Of a DNA stretch of 64,000 nt, positions 33,958 through 45,340 are shown piece by piece; the first letter of the stretch is position 1, and each line of letters starts with the position of its first letter. Position numbers and translations under genes: made by a program. This stretch comes from Phascolarctos cinereus (Eukaryota; Chordata; Mammalia; Diprotodontia; Phascolarctidae), in assembly GCF_002099425.1 (NCBI RefSeq), contig NW_018343990.1:434001-498000 (forward strand). The letters are read 5' to 3'. A model generated the notes under the pieces. That model was not told the origin of the DNA. It saw only the letters and a list, made by a program, of their open reading frames with translations, and searched no databases.

Positions 33958-36027
33958 AATCGTGGAGGGCAAAGAGAATGCTTCAGTTACCTGAAGAGAG
34001 TATGTTATTTTTGTGTTTCTACCAGTACCATGTAGCAAGTATGAATGAACAAGTACAGATTGCTCTCTGAAGTAGAGGAGAATGTGAAGGGGTAGAAAGA
34101 AAACAACTCTACTTTTCATGCTATCATGAACAATGAATTTCTCTTTGGAGAAGTGAAAGAACTATTTTAAGGAGGAAATTAAAAAAAAGAACATAAAGAT
34201 ACAGAAGGTAATTCTATAGATGGAAGGGAAGATGGACCATTGAATATTTGGAGCTAAATTTTTCCTACAGAGGGAGTGGTCTGGACCATCTCCGAAGAAA
34301 GCAGCTTCCTGTGCTCTAAGGAATGGTTAGGAAAATCCACAGGGAATATCTAGTGAGAGGACCAGTAAAGGTAAATGAAGGAAGAAGAGTAGTGGTTGTT
34401 GACTCTATTAAGGCAGCTAGTTGTCAGTCTGATATAAACCCAAGCAAATTGTCTGAATTCAAGGTGAACATATCCAGGATATAACGTGATGGACTTTTTA
34501 AAACCAGTCAAGCTTTATCACTGCTACCTATGATTCATGTGGGCACAAAAAAACAAGAAAGAACCTAGAAAGCATTGCTAAAGATTATGGAAGCACTGGG
34601 CAAGAAAACCCAAAGCTCCAAGGGGAAAAATAGGTACTTCCATCACTACCACCAACTGAAGGTATGGGATTCAGAAAAGAAAGGCAGACTGGGAAGTGAC
34701 TAGCCAATAATGAATAGCTAAGAAGTCAGTATCTTAGAACGGGATTTCAATTACTAGATTAAAAATAGAGTACTTACATTAAAAATAGATATAAAATAAA
34801 TTAGATAAGATAGATTAAAAATAGAGTACTTAGAGGTACTTGGTCAGGAATGGAGTATACTGAGAAGTCATAATAACGCCTGAATCTTACAAGTATGATC
34901 AAGAAGGCTTTTATCTGAGAAGGTAAGGTAAGGGAAAATTGGCCACACAGATTTAACAGGTTTTGTACCCTGAGAAGGTACAATAGGCACAAAAAATATA
35001 ATGAGCTGAAGAGGACCAGTAATTCATTGGAGAAAACATCCAAGAAGAGAGACAGTAATAAACTCCATGCCTTTAGATTCAAATGCATACAGTACGGGTA
35101 ATAAGCAGTGAATTAATGATATTCATGCAAAGAAGAAATGTTGTCCTCCCAGGTGTGGAAGCATATTGGAATCATCTTTCTTCCTTTTGTTATATTACAA
35201 AAATAATACTAGGACAATACTTTGGTCTGAAATCTCTGACCTTATCTGAATGAAAAACCCTTATCAGTCTTTAACTATCAACTCCAAAACAATGTCTTAT
35301 GCTGAAATCCTTTAAAATCATTCTTACTGAAAAGCCTACCCAGTTCCTAAAGTTCCTTTATCAACCTAGGAAAGAGTCCTCGAATTTTTTAGTCATAATG
35401 ATCATTAGCTCAGGTAACAAAAGTATCTGTTAAATTTAACTTTAACTAGGCTGAAATGTTCAGAGGGACTAGTGAAAGAAGGATTGAACAGTTTTAGAAA
35501 AATACCTCACCAGTGTGCCATCAAAAGTTGTTTCTATTGTTCTGTTGGATGAATCACAACTCCTAAATGAGCTTTCACCTGAACTCAGTAACTGTGTTTT
35601 ATCTTATTGTGGAATCTGTCTTTTGCTCAGGAATACCATAAATTGTGAGTGGAAATGGCTTGTGTGAGAGAGTTTTACAGGAATATGGGCAAAATCTTTC
35701 TCTTTCAGATTTTTTTCTCTAAAAAGAGATGCTTTGAATTGCATGATTTAATTAATAAATGTGTCTCTGCTAAATTTATGCCCCAAACTCAGAATATTGA
35801 ATATTTTCTGCCATACACATATCATTATGACTTGTTGGGATGAAATTTATGTCTACAGTTGGGCAATGGAAGGATGTACCTTATTGAAAAGAAGAAGAAT
35901 AGAAAAATAGAGGGGAAGAGGTAGAATATATTAGAAGATATACTCATATAGGTAAATACAGGAAACGGAAGAGAAACATGGTGGAATGCATTCGGGTGAG
36001 AATTAAAGGAGGAAGAAACAGAAGTCA
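33958..36027. other. No gene; spacer
   Basis: AT-rich, with an exact 21-bp duplication ('agattaaaaatagagtact' plus 'ta') at 34,756-34,776 and 34,812-34,832. No exon or repeat recognised. Confidence 0.4.
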
Positions 36028-36165
36028 TATTGTGCTATTTACCACTAGTGTGACCTTTGGTATATCACTTAACTTCCCTGGATCTCATTTTCTCGTGTGT
36101 AAACTGAGGGAGTAGAATAAGACCTCTTATTTCTCTACATCTATGATCTGTGATCATATGGATTC
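36028..36165 (+). mobile_element. MIR-like SINE fragment
   Basis: 'accactagtgtgacctttgg', 'atcacttaacttccctggat', 'tttctcgtgtgtaaactgag' and a terminal 'catctatgatctgtgatc'. Confidence 0.55.
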
Positions 36166-36440
36166 CATAGGCCACCTGGAAAGAAAGAAAAAATGGAGTT
36201 TAGAAAACAGATCACAAACATGACACAATATCACAATGCTATAGTGATGGGAAGTTTCAACCATACAGATCTTAACAATGGTATCAGTTACCCTCCAGTT
36301 ACTGCCTTGGGCTTTTTTGGTGGGAAACTGAGCAGCAGGACTTGGTCTCAAATAAGACAAGCCTATGGGTTTCTCCTTTCAGTTTTAAAGGGAGGTATTT
36401 TTCATGAGGATCTTAAAATACTGAAAAGCAGTTTAAGAAG
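36166..36440. other. No feature recognised
   Basis: The 110-codon plus-strand frame that runs from here into the CT repeat has no domain. Confidence 0.3.
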
Positions 36441-36442
36441 CT

Positions 36443-36501
<59 letters not shown>
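36441..36501. repeat. (CT)n microsatellite
   Basis: About 28 nearly perfect CT units, followed by 'ttttgcag'. Confidence 0.95.
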
Positions 36502-36504
<3 letters not shown>

Positions 36505-36579
36505 GCAGAGGGGGAAAGTCAGTAAAATTTTTTTTCTTCTAAAAAATAAAAAAAAATAAGCAGCTTAAAAAAAAGGGGA

Positions 36580-36716
36580 GGGGCAGCTAGGTGGCGCAGT
36601 GGATAAAGCACTGGCCCTGAAGTCAGAAGGACCTGAGCTCAAATCCAGCCTCAGACCAAACACTTGACACCTACCAGCTGTGTGACCCTGGACAAGTCAG
36701 TTAACCTCAATTGCCT
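36580..36716 (+). mobile_element. WSINE1/WALLSI-type SINE
   Basis: Near-consensus: 'ggggcagctaggtggcgcag', 'ggacctgagctcaaatccag', 'agctgtgtgaccctggacaa', 'cctcaattgcct'. The usual A-tail is replaced by a TA/CA array, probably grown from it. Confidence 0.85.
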
Positions 36717-36815
36717 ATATTATATATACATATATACATATATACATACATACACACACACATACATATACATGCATTATACACACACACACACACACAC
36801 ACATATATACATATA
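36717..36815. repeat. (TA)n / (CATA)n / (CA)n array
   Basis: Alternating purine-pyrimidine tract grown at the 3' tail of the adjacent SINE. Confidence 0.9.
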
Positions 36816-37259
36816 TTAGATTACCTGGAGTTCTTCCTTTGTCAAAAGGAAACCAGCTAATAAATTCTTCAAAGGTATTAATGATAATTTCATACTTCTA
36901 TAGATAAGGAAAGCAACAAAGAGAACTACTGGACTTTAATCTGTCCAAAAAAGAAAAACAAGATACCAAAATAGAAATGATGGGACCCTCAGGAGCAACC
37001 AAATACTCCATCATGGGTGTCCTGATAAAGAAGGAAAGGGGAGCTGGGATATTGCTGAACAACTGATATAAACCTTAGAATTATTTTTGAAGATGTATTT
37101 CAAATGGCTCAGATAATATATAGATTTCTCAGAGGAAGTTACTCTGAGAAATAGGGAGCTCTCAAGAATGAAATTCTGAAAGTGTAAGCTGAAATTATTC
37201 CAATGAAAACGAAAGTGAGGGAACAGCTTAAAGACAACAAAGTGCCTGCTCAGATTTGA
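36816..37259. other. No feature recognised
   Basis: AT-rich spacer, possibly part of the following L1 but not alignable by eye. Confidence 0.3.
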
Positions 37260-39415
37260 ACCATATCAAATTTTAAAAAGACATGTATAATAAAATACAA
37301 CACTCATTTCTATTAAAAAAAACATTGAAAGCATAGTTATAAATGGATTTTTCCTTAATATGATAAGAAGTATCCACCTAAAACCATCAGCAAGCATTAT
37401 TTGTAATGGGGATAAACCAGAAGCCAGGAGTGAAATAAGTATGCTCATTGTCACCAATATTATTCACCATTGTATTAGAAAAAATAATAACAAAAGTCAT
37501 TTGGAAGAACAAAAGGTCAATATATCAAAGAAATTAATGAGAAAAAAAATGTAAAGGAAGGAAGTTTAGCAGTACCAGATCTTAAACCATATTATAAGGC
37601 AGTAATTATCAAAACTATCTGTTACTGACTAAGAAATAGAAATTTAGATCAATGAAACAGAGTAAACATTAAATACACAGTGGCAGTGATTATAGTAAAT
37701 ATGTGTTTGACAAATGTAAAGATTTAAGCTTTGGGGATAAGAATTCAATATTTGGTAAAAATTGTATGGAAAGCTAGAGAACATTCTGGCAGAAATTAGG
37801 CATAAACCAATATCTTATATCATTTACCAAGATAAGGTTAAAATGGATATATGACCTAGATATAAAGGAAGATATCACAAGAAAATTAGAAGAACATGGA
37901 AGATATTACCTACCAGACTTATGGATAGGAGAACAATTTATGAACAAACAAGAGATAGAGAGCATTATGAGGTTTAAAATATATAATTTCAAGTAAATTA
38001 AATTAAAAGGGGTTTATACAAATAAAACCAATGTAGCCAGGATTAGAAGGAAAGCAGAAAATTGGGGGGAAAATTTTATAGACAATTTTTCAGATAAAAG
38101 TCTTATATATAAAATACATAAAGAGTTTTGTCAGATCTGTAAGACTATGAATCATTCCCCAATTAATAGATGGCCAAAGGATGTGAACAGGCATTTTTTT
38201 GTTTGGGTTTGGTTTGGGTTTTGGGGGGGAGGAGCTAGGCAATGTGACTTGCCTGGGTCACACAGCTAGTAAGTGTCAAGTGTCTGAGGCTGGATTTGAA
38301 CTCAGGTTCTCCTGACTCCAGGGCTAGTGCTCTATCCATTGCACCACCTAGCTGCCCAGAACAGGTGGTTTTTTTTTTTTATGAAGAAATCAAAACTACG
38401 TATAGTTATATGAAAAAATGCTCTAAACAGTTATCAATTAGAGAAATGTAAATCAAAACAACTTTGAGATATCATCTTATACATATCAGATTGGCTAAAA
38501 TGATAGAAGAGGAAAATAACAAATGTTGGAGGGGATGTGGGAAAATTGGGAGCTTAATACGCTATTAGTGGAACTGTGAATTGATTCAACTATTTTGGAA
38601 AGCAATCTGGAATTATGCTCAAAGAGTTATAAAACTGTATATACCCTTTGACCCAGCAATACCACTGTTAGGTCTTTTTCCCAAGCTGATTAGGGAAAAA
38701 GAAGAACATATGTGTTCTAAAATATTTATAGCAGCTCTCTTTGTGGTGGCAAAGAACTAGAAATTGCAGGGATGCCCGTCAATTGGAGAATGGCTAAAGA
38801 TGTTGTAACATATGATTGTGATGGAATAGTATTGTGTACAAGAAATGATGAGCTGGGGATTTTAGAAAAAAAAATGAGAAGACTTGCATGAAATAATGAA
38901 GGGTGAAATGAGCAGAATCAAGAGAATGTTGTACACAGTAACAGCAATATTGTTTGAAAAATATTTTTGAAAAACCAAGTTATTCTGAGTATTATAAATA
39001 CTCAAACCAACTACAAGGACCTATGGAGGAAGATGCTAACCACATCCAGAGAAAGACTGATAAATAGAAGTATATACAGTTTGGTTGTACATATGGATAT
39101 GTAGATACATAAATACAGATATATGCACACACATATTCGTGTCTAATGGTAGCCTTCTCTAGGGTGGAGCAGGGAGGGAGGGAGAAAAAAATAAAAAATG
39201 CACAGCAGAGAACAAAAGAAAACTTAGAAAGAAGCATAAAAAAGTAGGGTAGCTTTGAACATGATGTGTGGTATTTATTATATAGTTTTAAAAAAGGAAA
39301 TGATGTGAAATGGAAATCTATGGTCTTATACTGAATCCTCTTTTCATGTTGTGCTATGTACATGAAAATTTTGGGGGTCTTTTTATATTTAAGTTCAAAA
39401 TGAATTTTTTAAAAA
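37260..39415 (+). mobile_element. L1 LINE, ORF2 and 3' end, internally deleted
   Basis: Reverse-transcriptase text ('aaaccatcagcaagcattat', 'gaagccaggagtgaaataag', 'tgctcattgtcaccaatatt') jumps near 37,490 to the ORF2 C-terminal part ('accagatcttaaaccatatt'). It then continues collinearly through 'gtggaactgtgaattgattc', 'ctttgacccagcaataccac' and 'gatgcccgtcaattggagaa' to the 3' UTR and an A-rich end. Frames are broken throughout. A WSINE1-type SINE is inserted at 38.2-38.36 kb. Confidence 0.8.
38198..38357 (-). mobile_element. WSINE1/WALLSI-type SINE inside the L1
   Basis: T-tail first, then 'gtgacttgcctgggtcacac', 'gaactcaggttctcctgact' and 'ccacctagctgccc'. 'gaacagg' on both sides (near 38,187 and 38,359) is a short target duplication. 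It is younger than the L1 that it splits. Confidence 0.85.
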
Positions 39416-39529
39416 TTGAAGACATATAGAAAACAGAAGAAAGAGCAAATAAATGAAGATAACTACAAAGGCTTATGAAGTGCTAGAAGACTAGAGTATT
39501 AAAGCCTGCAATGAGTTGATCCTATAAAT

Positions 39530-39730
39530 CAGATCTGCACAACTTAGGAGTAGGTAGGGACCAAAATTAAAGTAGGCTAAACTTCTTCAAGCCGCAGATA
39601 GGTTAGACTACAGACAGACTGAGGATGGTTAGTTGCTGTGGGTCACATGACAAACAGGAGAGTGCATAATGGCAACCCTACATTTTTGCAGGCTGAAACT
39701 GGTCAGCAGACCACATGTTGTGCAGGCCTG
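39530..39730. mobile_element. hAT-type miniature element
   Basis: 201 bp with ends 'cagatctgcacaac' and, inverted, 'caggcctgcacaac'. It is flanked by 8-bp target copies with one mismatch (ctataaat at 39,522; ctgtaaat at 39,731). No coding capacity. Different ends from the 8.0-kb and 25.7-kb families. Confidence 0.75.
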
Positions 39731-40239
39731 CTGTAAATGAATGTTAAGTACAATATAAATAATTTTTGTTTTTTTGGCTATGTTAGTAACAAGATGAATA
39801 AGTACTTAAGAGATGATAATAGATGACGGTGAGAATGATGAATTACTCAACTCTTCTTTTGCTTCTGTTTTTTCTTCCAAGAATAATCAATGGAAGATAA
39901 AGGAAACAAACATTTCAAGACGGAATGGGTTATGGACAACAAGAAACAAACAGAGATATCAAAAAGAAATGCAGATAAAAGACCACTGTATCAGACATGA
40001 AGTAAATCAGTGATGACCTCTGAGAGTAGCTGCAGTAGAAAGGTGAGCATTCAAGTCAAATTAGAGAGGATTTAAGGAGGGAATATTTTGGAAACCAGTT
40101 GTAAGAAGTAAGAAACTATTATATTTCCATATAAGAAAATTGGGAAGAAAGGAGCTCTGGGTCAGAAGCTTCAAGAACCAGCTAAAATTAGGTGAAACTG
40201 GTTGTTTGATTAAAGAGGCTGGAAATAGGACAAAGAGTA
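39731..40239. other. No feature recognised
   Basis: Spacer. Confidence 0.3.
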
Positions 40240-40615
40240 AGCTTTACTTAGAGTGTGCATGTTTAATAGGCTCATGAATGCTAGCTTCTCCACCTCCTGG
40301 TGGAGTTAAGATGCCATTTTCTGAACATACAATGTATGAACAAGGGAGGAAAACATACCATGGAGAACATGGGCTGGGTGTTTAGGAAAACCTGCGACCT
40401 ATGCTGACTTGCACCAATGAAAGTCAGGTAGGAGGGACTTGCAGCTGGAAATAGGGATATAAGGTTTACTCCTGCTTCTGTAGGGTGTGTGTGCTCATCC
40501 CGAATTACCCACCTGCTTCCTGCAGGAAAAGTATTAAAGATTTCAACTGTTTCACTCCTCCTGATCTTTCTAACTTACTGTGTCTATTTGGGCACCAAAG
40601 GTTATTTCCAACACA
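40240..40615 (+). mobile_element. Probable LTR fragment of an endogenous retrovirus
   Basis: A promoter-like 'gggatataaggtttactcc', an 'attaaag' polyadenylation-like signal and a terminal 'ggttatttccaaca' ending in CA are laid out as in an LTR. The left limit is uncertain and no internal retroviral region flanks it, so it would be a solo LTR fossil. Family not assigned. Confidence 0.4.
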
Positions 40616-40689
40616 GTATATAGTATACTAAAGATTCATGGCTCACATCAAATACCTGTTCTAAAATAAGCTGAAATTTGTTTTCAATG

Positions 40690-41285
40690 TTCCTACTGTC
40701 CTCTCTGTACCTCATGCTACCTTCCGTTCATCTTTCTTTCTCTAACCCAGACTCAATGCTCTCATGCCACCTTAGGGTTTCCTGCTATGATACTCCTCAT
40801 AGGCCTGTGCTACTGGAAAACATTCCACAGCAGATGAGTCTCACCTCTGCCTCATTTCCATTTAAACAAAAAACTTATCTGGTGTATGTGACCTCTCCCA
40901 TACTCTACAATACAGCTAAATGTCCTTTTCTCTGTTCCCCACACCCAACATTTTACCCCTTAAATCCATACCTTTGTACTGACTGTCCATGCCTGTATGT
41001 GCTCCCTCTTCACTTCTCCTTCTTTAGCTCAAGCACCACTTCCTATGTGAAGCTTTTCTTGACCCCACCCCCAACTACTAGTGCTAACCTCTCCCCAACT
41101 ACCTTCTATTTAACTATTTTGTATTTATTTTGTAAATATTCATATATATCCTCATTATTTCATCCAATAGAATGTAAATTTCTTGAGAGTGGAGATTATT
41201 TCATTCTTTGTATTTGTGTCCCAGTGCTTAAGTGCCTGAAACACAGAGTTATTTAATATATGATTGACTGATTGACTGATCCCTC
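40690..41285 (+). mobile_element. L2 LINE 3' end
   Basis: 'cctgtatgtgctccctcttc', 'gcaccacttcctatgtgaag', 'aatagaatgtaaatttcttg', 'cccagtgcttaagtgcctga' and a terminal (ATTG)-like tail. The 192-codon frame over it is not a gene. Confidence 0.7.
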
Positions 41286-41894
41286 TCCTTCAGGGAGCCT
41301 GATCCATGTCAGTGACTTGAGCAATTACCATTTGTAAAAGAAAGCTTTCTTCCCTGGAGGAAAGAGGGCACAGTCCAAGTAAGTATAAATCAGGGGCTGG
41401 CTGGAGTCAGTACCATAGTTTCTTGGGAATGTTAAAATCCTAAGGGGCCATCTTGGAAGCATGAAGCCAAGGACTAGAATGGAGACTTCAACTGTGGAAG
41501 ATTTGAACAGTATCAGAATGTCAGGAATATAATGGTTTGTTTGACCCACTATGCTGTGACAAAATTCCTTCAAGGAGCTAACATCTTTTGAGGGAGGCAA
41601 CTTATACATAGATAGATCGATAGATAGATTAGATAGATAGATAGATATAGACATAGACATAGAAATTATATAGGGATAAATACTAGACCAGTGATTTTAC
41701 TGCCATACAGTGGCATGCAAATTAACTGGGGAAAAGTAACATGTTTTTTTGGTATACAATAAACTTAATAACTTTTTGTATCTTTAAATTTTTTTCTAAT
41801 GTGCAATATGGCCTCATTTTCCTGCAGTCACTTACTTTTCGCAATTTGGCATTGAGTTCACACAATTTTAACATATATTCTTTAATTCTTCATC
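41286..41894. other. No gene; GATA-type microsatellite
   Basis: Interrupted GATA units at 41,606-41,650; the rest is unassigned. Confidence 0.5.
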
Positions 41895-41911
41895 AAGACA
41901 TTACACCTATC

Positions 41912-42058
41912 TGGGGCAGCTAGGTGGCCCAGTAGATAGAGCACCAGCCCCGGACTCAGGAGGACCTAAGGTCAAATTTGACCTCAGACATTTACTAGAT
42001 AGCTGTGTGACCTTGGGCAAGTCACTTAACCCCATTGCCTAGCCTCCCCCCCAAAAAA
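41912..42058 (+). mobile_element. WSINE1/WALLSI-type SINE with perfect 17-bp target duplication
   Basis: Full-length body from 'tggggcagctaggtggccca' to 'ccattgcct' and an A-tail. The 17-bp word 'aagacattacacctatc' occurs exactly at 41,895-41,911 and 42,059-42,075. The perfect flank argues for a young insertion. Confidence 0.95.
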
Positions 42059-42089
42059 AAGACATTACACCTATCACATTGGATCTTCG

Positions 42090-44645
42090 ACAAATAGTCT
42101 AATATTTAGAAACCAAAAAACAAAATCAAAAGAATGAAAAAAATAGAAGAAAATGTGAAATATCTCATTGGAAAAACAACTGACCTGGAAAATAGATTGA
42201 GGGGAGACACTTTAAAAATTATTGAACTACCTGAAACCCATGATCAAAAAAAGAGTGTGGACATCATATTTCAAGAAATTATTAAGGAAAACTGCCCTGA
42301 TATCCTAGAACCAGAGGGTAAAACAGAAGTTGAAACAATTCACCAATCACCTCCTGAAAGAGATCCCCAAATGAAAACTCTCAGGAATATCACAGCCAAA
42401 TTCCATAGCACCTAGGTCAAGGAGAAAATACTTCGAGCAGCTAGAAAGAAACAATTCAAATATTGTAGATCCACAGTCAGGATAACACAAAATTTAGCAG
42501 CTTCTATATTAAAGATCAGAGAACTTAGAGTATGATATTCTGGAAGACAAAGGAACCAGGATTACAACCAAGAATAACCTACCCAGAAAAGCTGCTCATG
42601 GGTAGGCTGAACCAATAGGAAAAAAATAAATATTATAACTAAATAATAAATAATTAAGTAGTAAATATTACAAAATAGTAAAAATGACAATTCTACCTAA
42701 ATCAATTTACTTATTCAGTGCCATACCAATCAAACTATCAAAAAATCATTTTGTAGAGCTAGAAAAAAAAATAACAAAAGGTCACAGGGAAAAATGTAAA
42801 GGAGGTAGCCTAGCTAGACCAGATCTCAAACTGTATTATGAAGTGGCGATCATCAAAACAATCTGGTACTGCCTAAGAGATACGAGTAGTGGATCAGTGG
42901 AATATATCATGTACACAATAAACAATAGGTAATGACCGTAGTAATCTAGTGTTTCATAAATACAAAGATCCCAGCTTTGGGGTTAAATATTCACCATTTG
43001 ACAAAAACTGCTGGGAAAAGTGGAAAGCAATTTGGCAAAATCTAGGCATAGACCAACATCTCACACTACATACCAAGATAAGATCAAAATGATTACATAA
43101 TTTATACATAAAGGGTGATACCATAAGCAAATTAGAGGAGTGTAGAATAGTTTACCTCTCAGATCTATTGATATGGAAATAATTGCTGACCAAATAATAG
43201 ATAGAGAGTATTACAAAAAGTAAAATGAATATTTTTATTATATTAAATTAAAATATTTGCACACACAAAACCAATGCAGCCAACATTAGAAGGAAAGCAG
43301 AAAATTGGGGGGGGTGGATGGAAATTTACACCAAGTTTCATTGGAAAAGGCTTCATCTCTCACATATATAGAGAGAACTGAGTCAAACATACAAGAATAT
43401 GAATGATCCCTCAACTGATAAACAGTCAAAGGACCAGGCAATTTCCAGATGAAGAAATCAAAGTTATTTATAGTCATATGGAAAAATGCCCTAAATCACT
43501 GTTGATTTTTGGTTTTGTGGTTGAATTGTTTCAGTTGTATACGATTCTTTGGGACTCTATTTGGGGTTTTCCTGGCAAAGATACTGGAGTGGTTTGCCAT
43601 TTCCTTCTCCAGTTCATTTTACAGGTGAGGAACTAAGGCAAACAGAGTTAAGTGACTTGCCTAGGGTCACACAGCTAGTAAGTGTCTGAAGCCAGATTGA
43701 ACTCATGAAGATAAGGCTTCCTGATTCCAAGCTCAGTGCTATATCCACTGTGCCATCTAGCTGCCCCCAATACTGATTAGAGAATACAAATTAAAATAAC
43801 GCTGAGGTACCACCTCATACCTTTGGCTAATATGACAGAAAAGGAAAATGTCAGATGTTGGAGAGGATGCAGGAAAATTGGGACACTGACGTACTATTGG
43901 TGGGGGCTGTGCACTAAACCATTCTGCAGAGCAAATTGGAACTATGCCCAAAAGGTCATAAAAATTATGCATGCCCTTTGACCCAGCAATACCACTACTG
44001 AGCCTGTATCCCAAAGAGATTCTAAAAAAGGAACAGGACCTAAATGTACAAAAAATATTCATAGCAGCTCTTTTTGGGGTGGCAAAGAATTGGAAATGGC
44101 GGGGATGCCCATCGATTGGGGAATAGCTGAACAAGTTGTGGTATATGATTGTGGTGGAATTACATTGTGCTATAAGAAATGATGAGCAAGATGCTCTCAA
44201 AAAAACCTGGAAAGACTTAACATGAACTGATGCAAAGTGAAGTGAACAGAAACAGACTATTGTACACAGTAACAACAATATTGTAAGATGATCAACTGTG
44301 AATGACTTAGCTATTCTCAGCAATACAAAGATCCAAGACAATTCCAAAGGACTCATGATAAAAAATGCCGTCTAACCCCAGAGAAAGAACTGCTGGAGTC
44401 TGAATGCAGATTGAAGCATACTATTTTCTAATTTTTCTTGCGGCGTTTGTTTTTGGTCCGTGTTTTCTTTTACAGCATAACTAATAAGGGAATAGGTTTT
44501 GTATGACTGTACATGTATAACCTATACCAAATCACTTGCCATCTAAGGAAAGGGGAAGAGAAGAGAGAGGGGGAGAATTTGGAACTCAAAATTTTAAAAA
44601 GTGAATGTTAAAAACTGTTTTTACATGTAATCGAAAAAAAAATTG
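42090..44645 (+). mobile_element. L1 LINE with ORF1 and ORF2 remnants, internally deleted
   Basis: At 42,134-42,415 a frame reads as the L1 ORF1 protein: DLENRLRGDTLKIIELPE, then IIFQEIIKENCPDILEPEGK and a worn IHRSPPERDP motif (here IHQSPPERDP), as in the RNA-binding half of ORF1p. After about 42,600 an A-rich stretch follows. The text then resumes at 42,684 in the C-terminal part of ORF2 (IYLFSAIPIKLSKNHFVELEKKI; ARPDLKLYYEVAIIKTIWY), so most of ORF2, including the endonuclease and RT core, is missing. The 3' UTR ends 'tgttaaaaactgtttttac'. A Mar-1-type SINE is inserted at 43.5 kb. Confidence 0.85.
43504..43768 (-). mobile_element. Mar-1-type SINE inside the L1
   Basis: 'gtggtttgccatttccttct', 'cttgcctagggtcacacagc', 'gtgccatctagctgccccc'. 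It interrupts an L1 phrase ('aaatcactgttgat' left, 'aatactgattagagaa' right), with a worn target duplication. Confidence 0.85.
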
Positions 44646-44689
44646 AAACTTTTTTTTAAAAAAGTAATTAGTGAGGGAAAGACCAGTAG

Positions 44690-45340
44690 GTGGGAGATAG
44701 AAAAGACTCATATAGATAGCATTCAGAGTCAGTTTTGAAGAAAATAATTAGAGGCAGAAGTGAGGAGGAAATTTACTTCAGGCTTGAGGGACAACTCAAA
44801 GACATGGAAAAGGAAAATAGAATGTCATGTTCCGAGTGGAGAATATAGGTCAGTATCGCTGAAATGCAGAGTGCAGGAAGGGGAATAACGTACTACAACG
44901 TTAGAAAGATAGGTTGGAGCCAGATTTTGAAAGCCAGGCAGAGGAACCCTATATTTTGTCAGAACGGCAAGAGGGAGTCATCAAAATTTATTGAGTAATA
45001 GAGTAAGGTGGTAAGAGACTACATCTTAAGAAAAATCATTTCATAGGAAAAGCAGCTATGTGAAGGATAGATTGGAGTAGGAAGAGACTTAAGGTAGTTA
45101 GGCGTTTATTGCAGCAGTATGGTTAAGAGGTGATGGGGTAATAACTATATGTGCAGAGAGAAGGATGTAGATATAACAGATGTTGTATTGACAAGAAATG
45201 ACAAGAAATAGCCACTAATTAGATATGTGAAGTGAGGGAGAGTGAGGAGTCAAGGATGATGGCAAGGTTGAGAATCTAGAAGGATGGTGGTGCCATTAAT
45301 AGGAGTAAAGAAGACTAATTTGCATCTGTACATGCAAGAC
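44690..45340 (+). mobile_element. Long interspersed repeat, middle part
   Basis: 'ggagccagattttgaaagcc', 'agagggagtcatcaaaattt', 'gtgagggagagtgaggagtc' and 'aggatggtggtgccattaat' follow the order of the 51.2-kb copy. Confidence 0.6.

Noticed and set aside
40678-41256. 192-codon plus-strand open frame
   Set aside because: It lies over an L2 3' region; the composition (Leu, Ser, Pro, Cys from CT-rich text) is that of L2.
43757-44356. 199-codon minus-strand open frame
   Set aside because: Antisense of the L1 ORF2/3' UTR on the plus strand.
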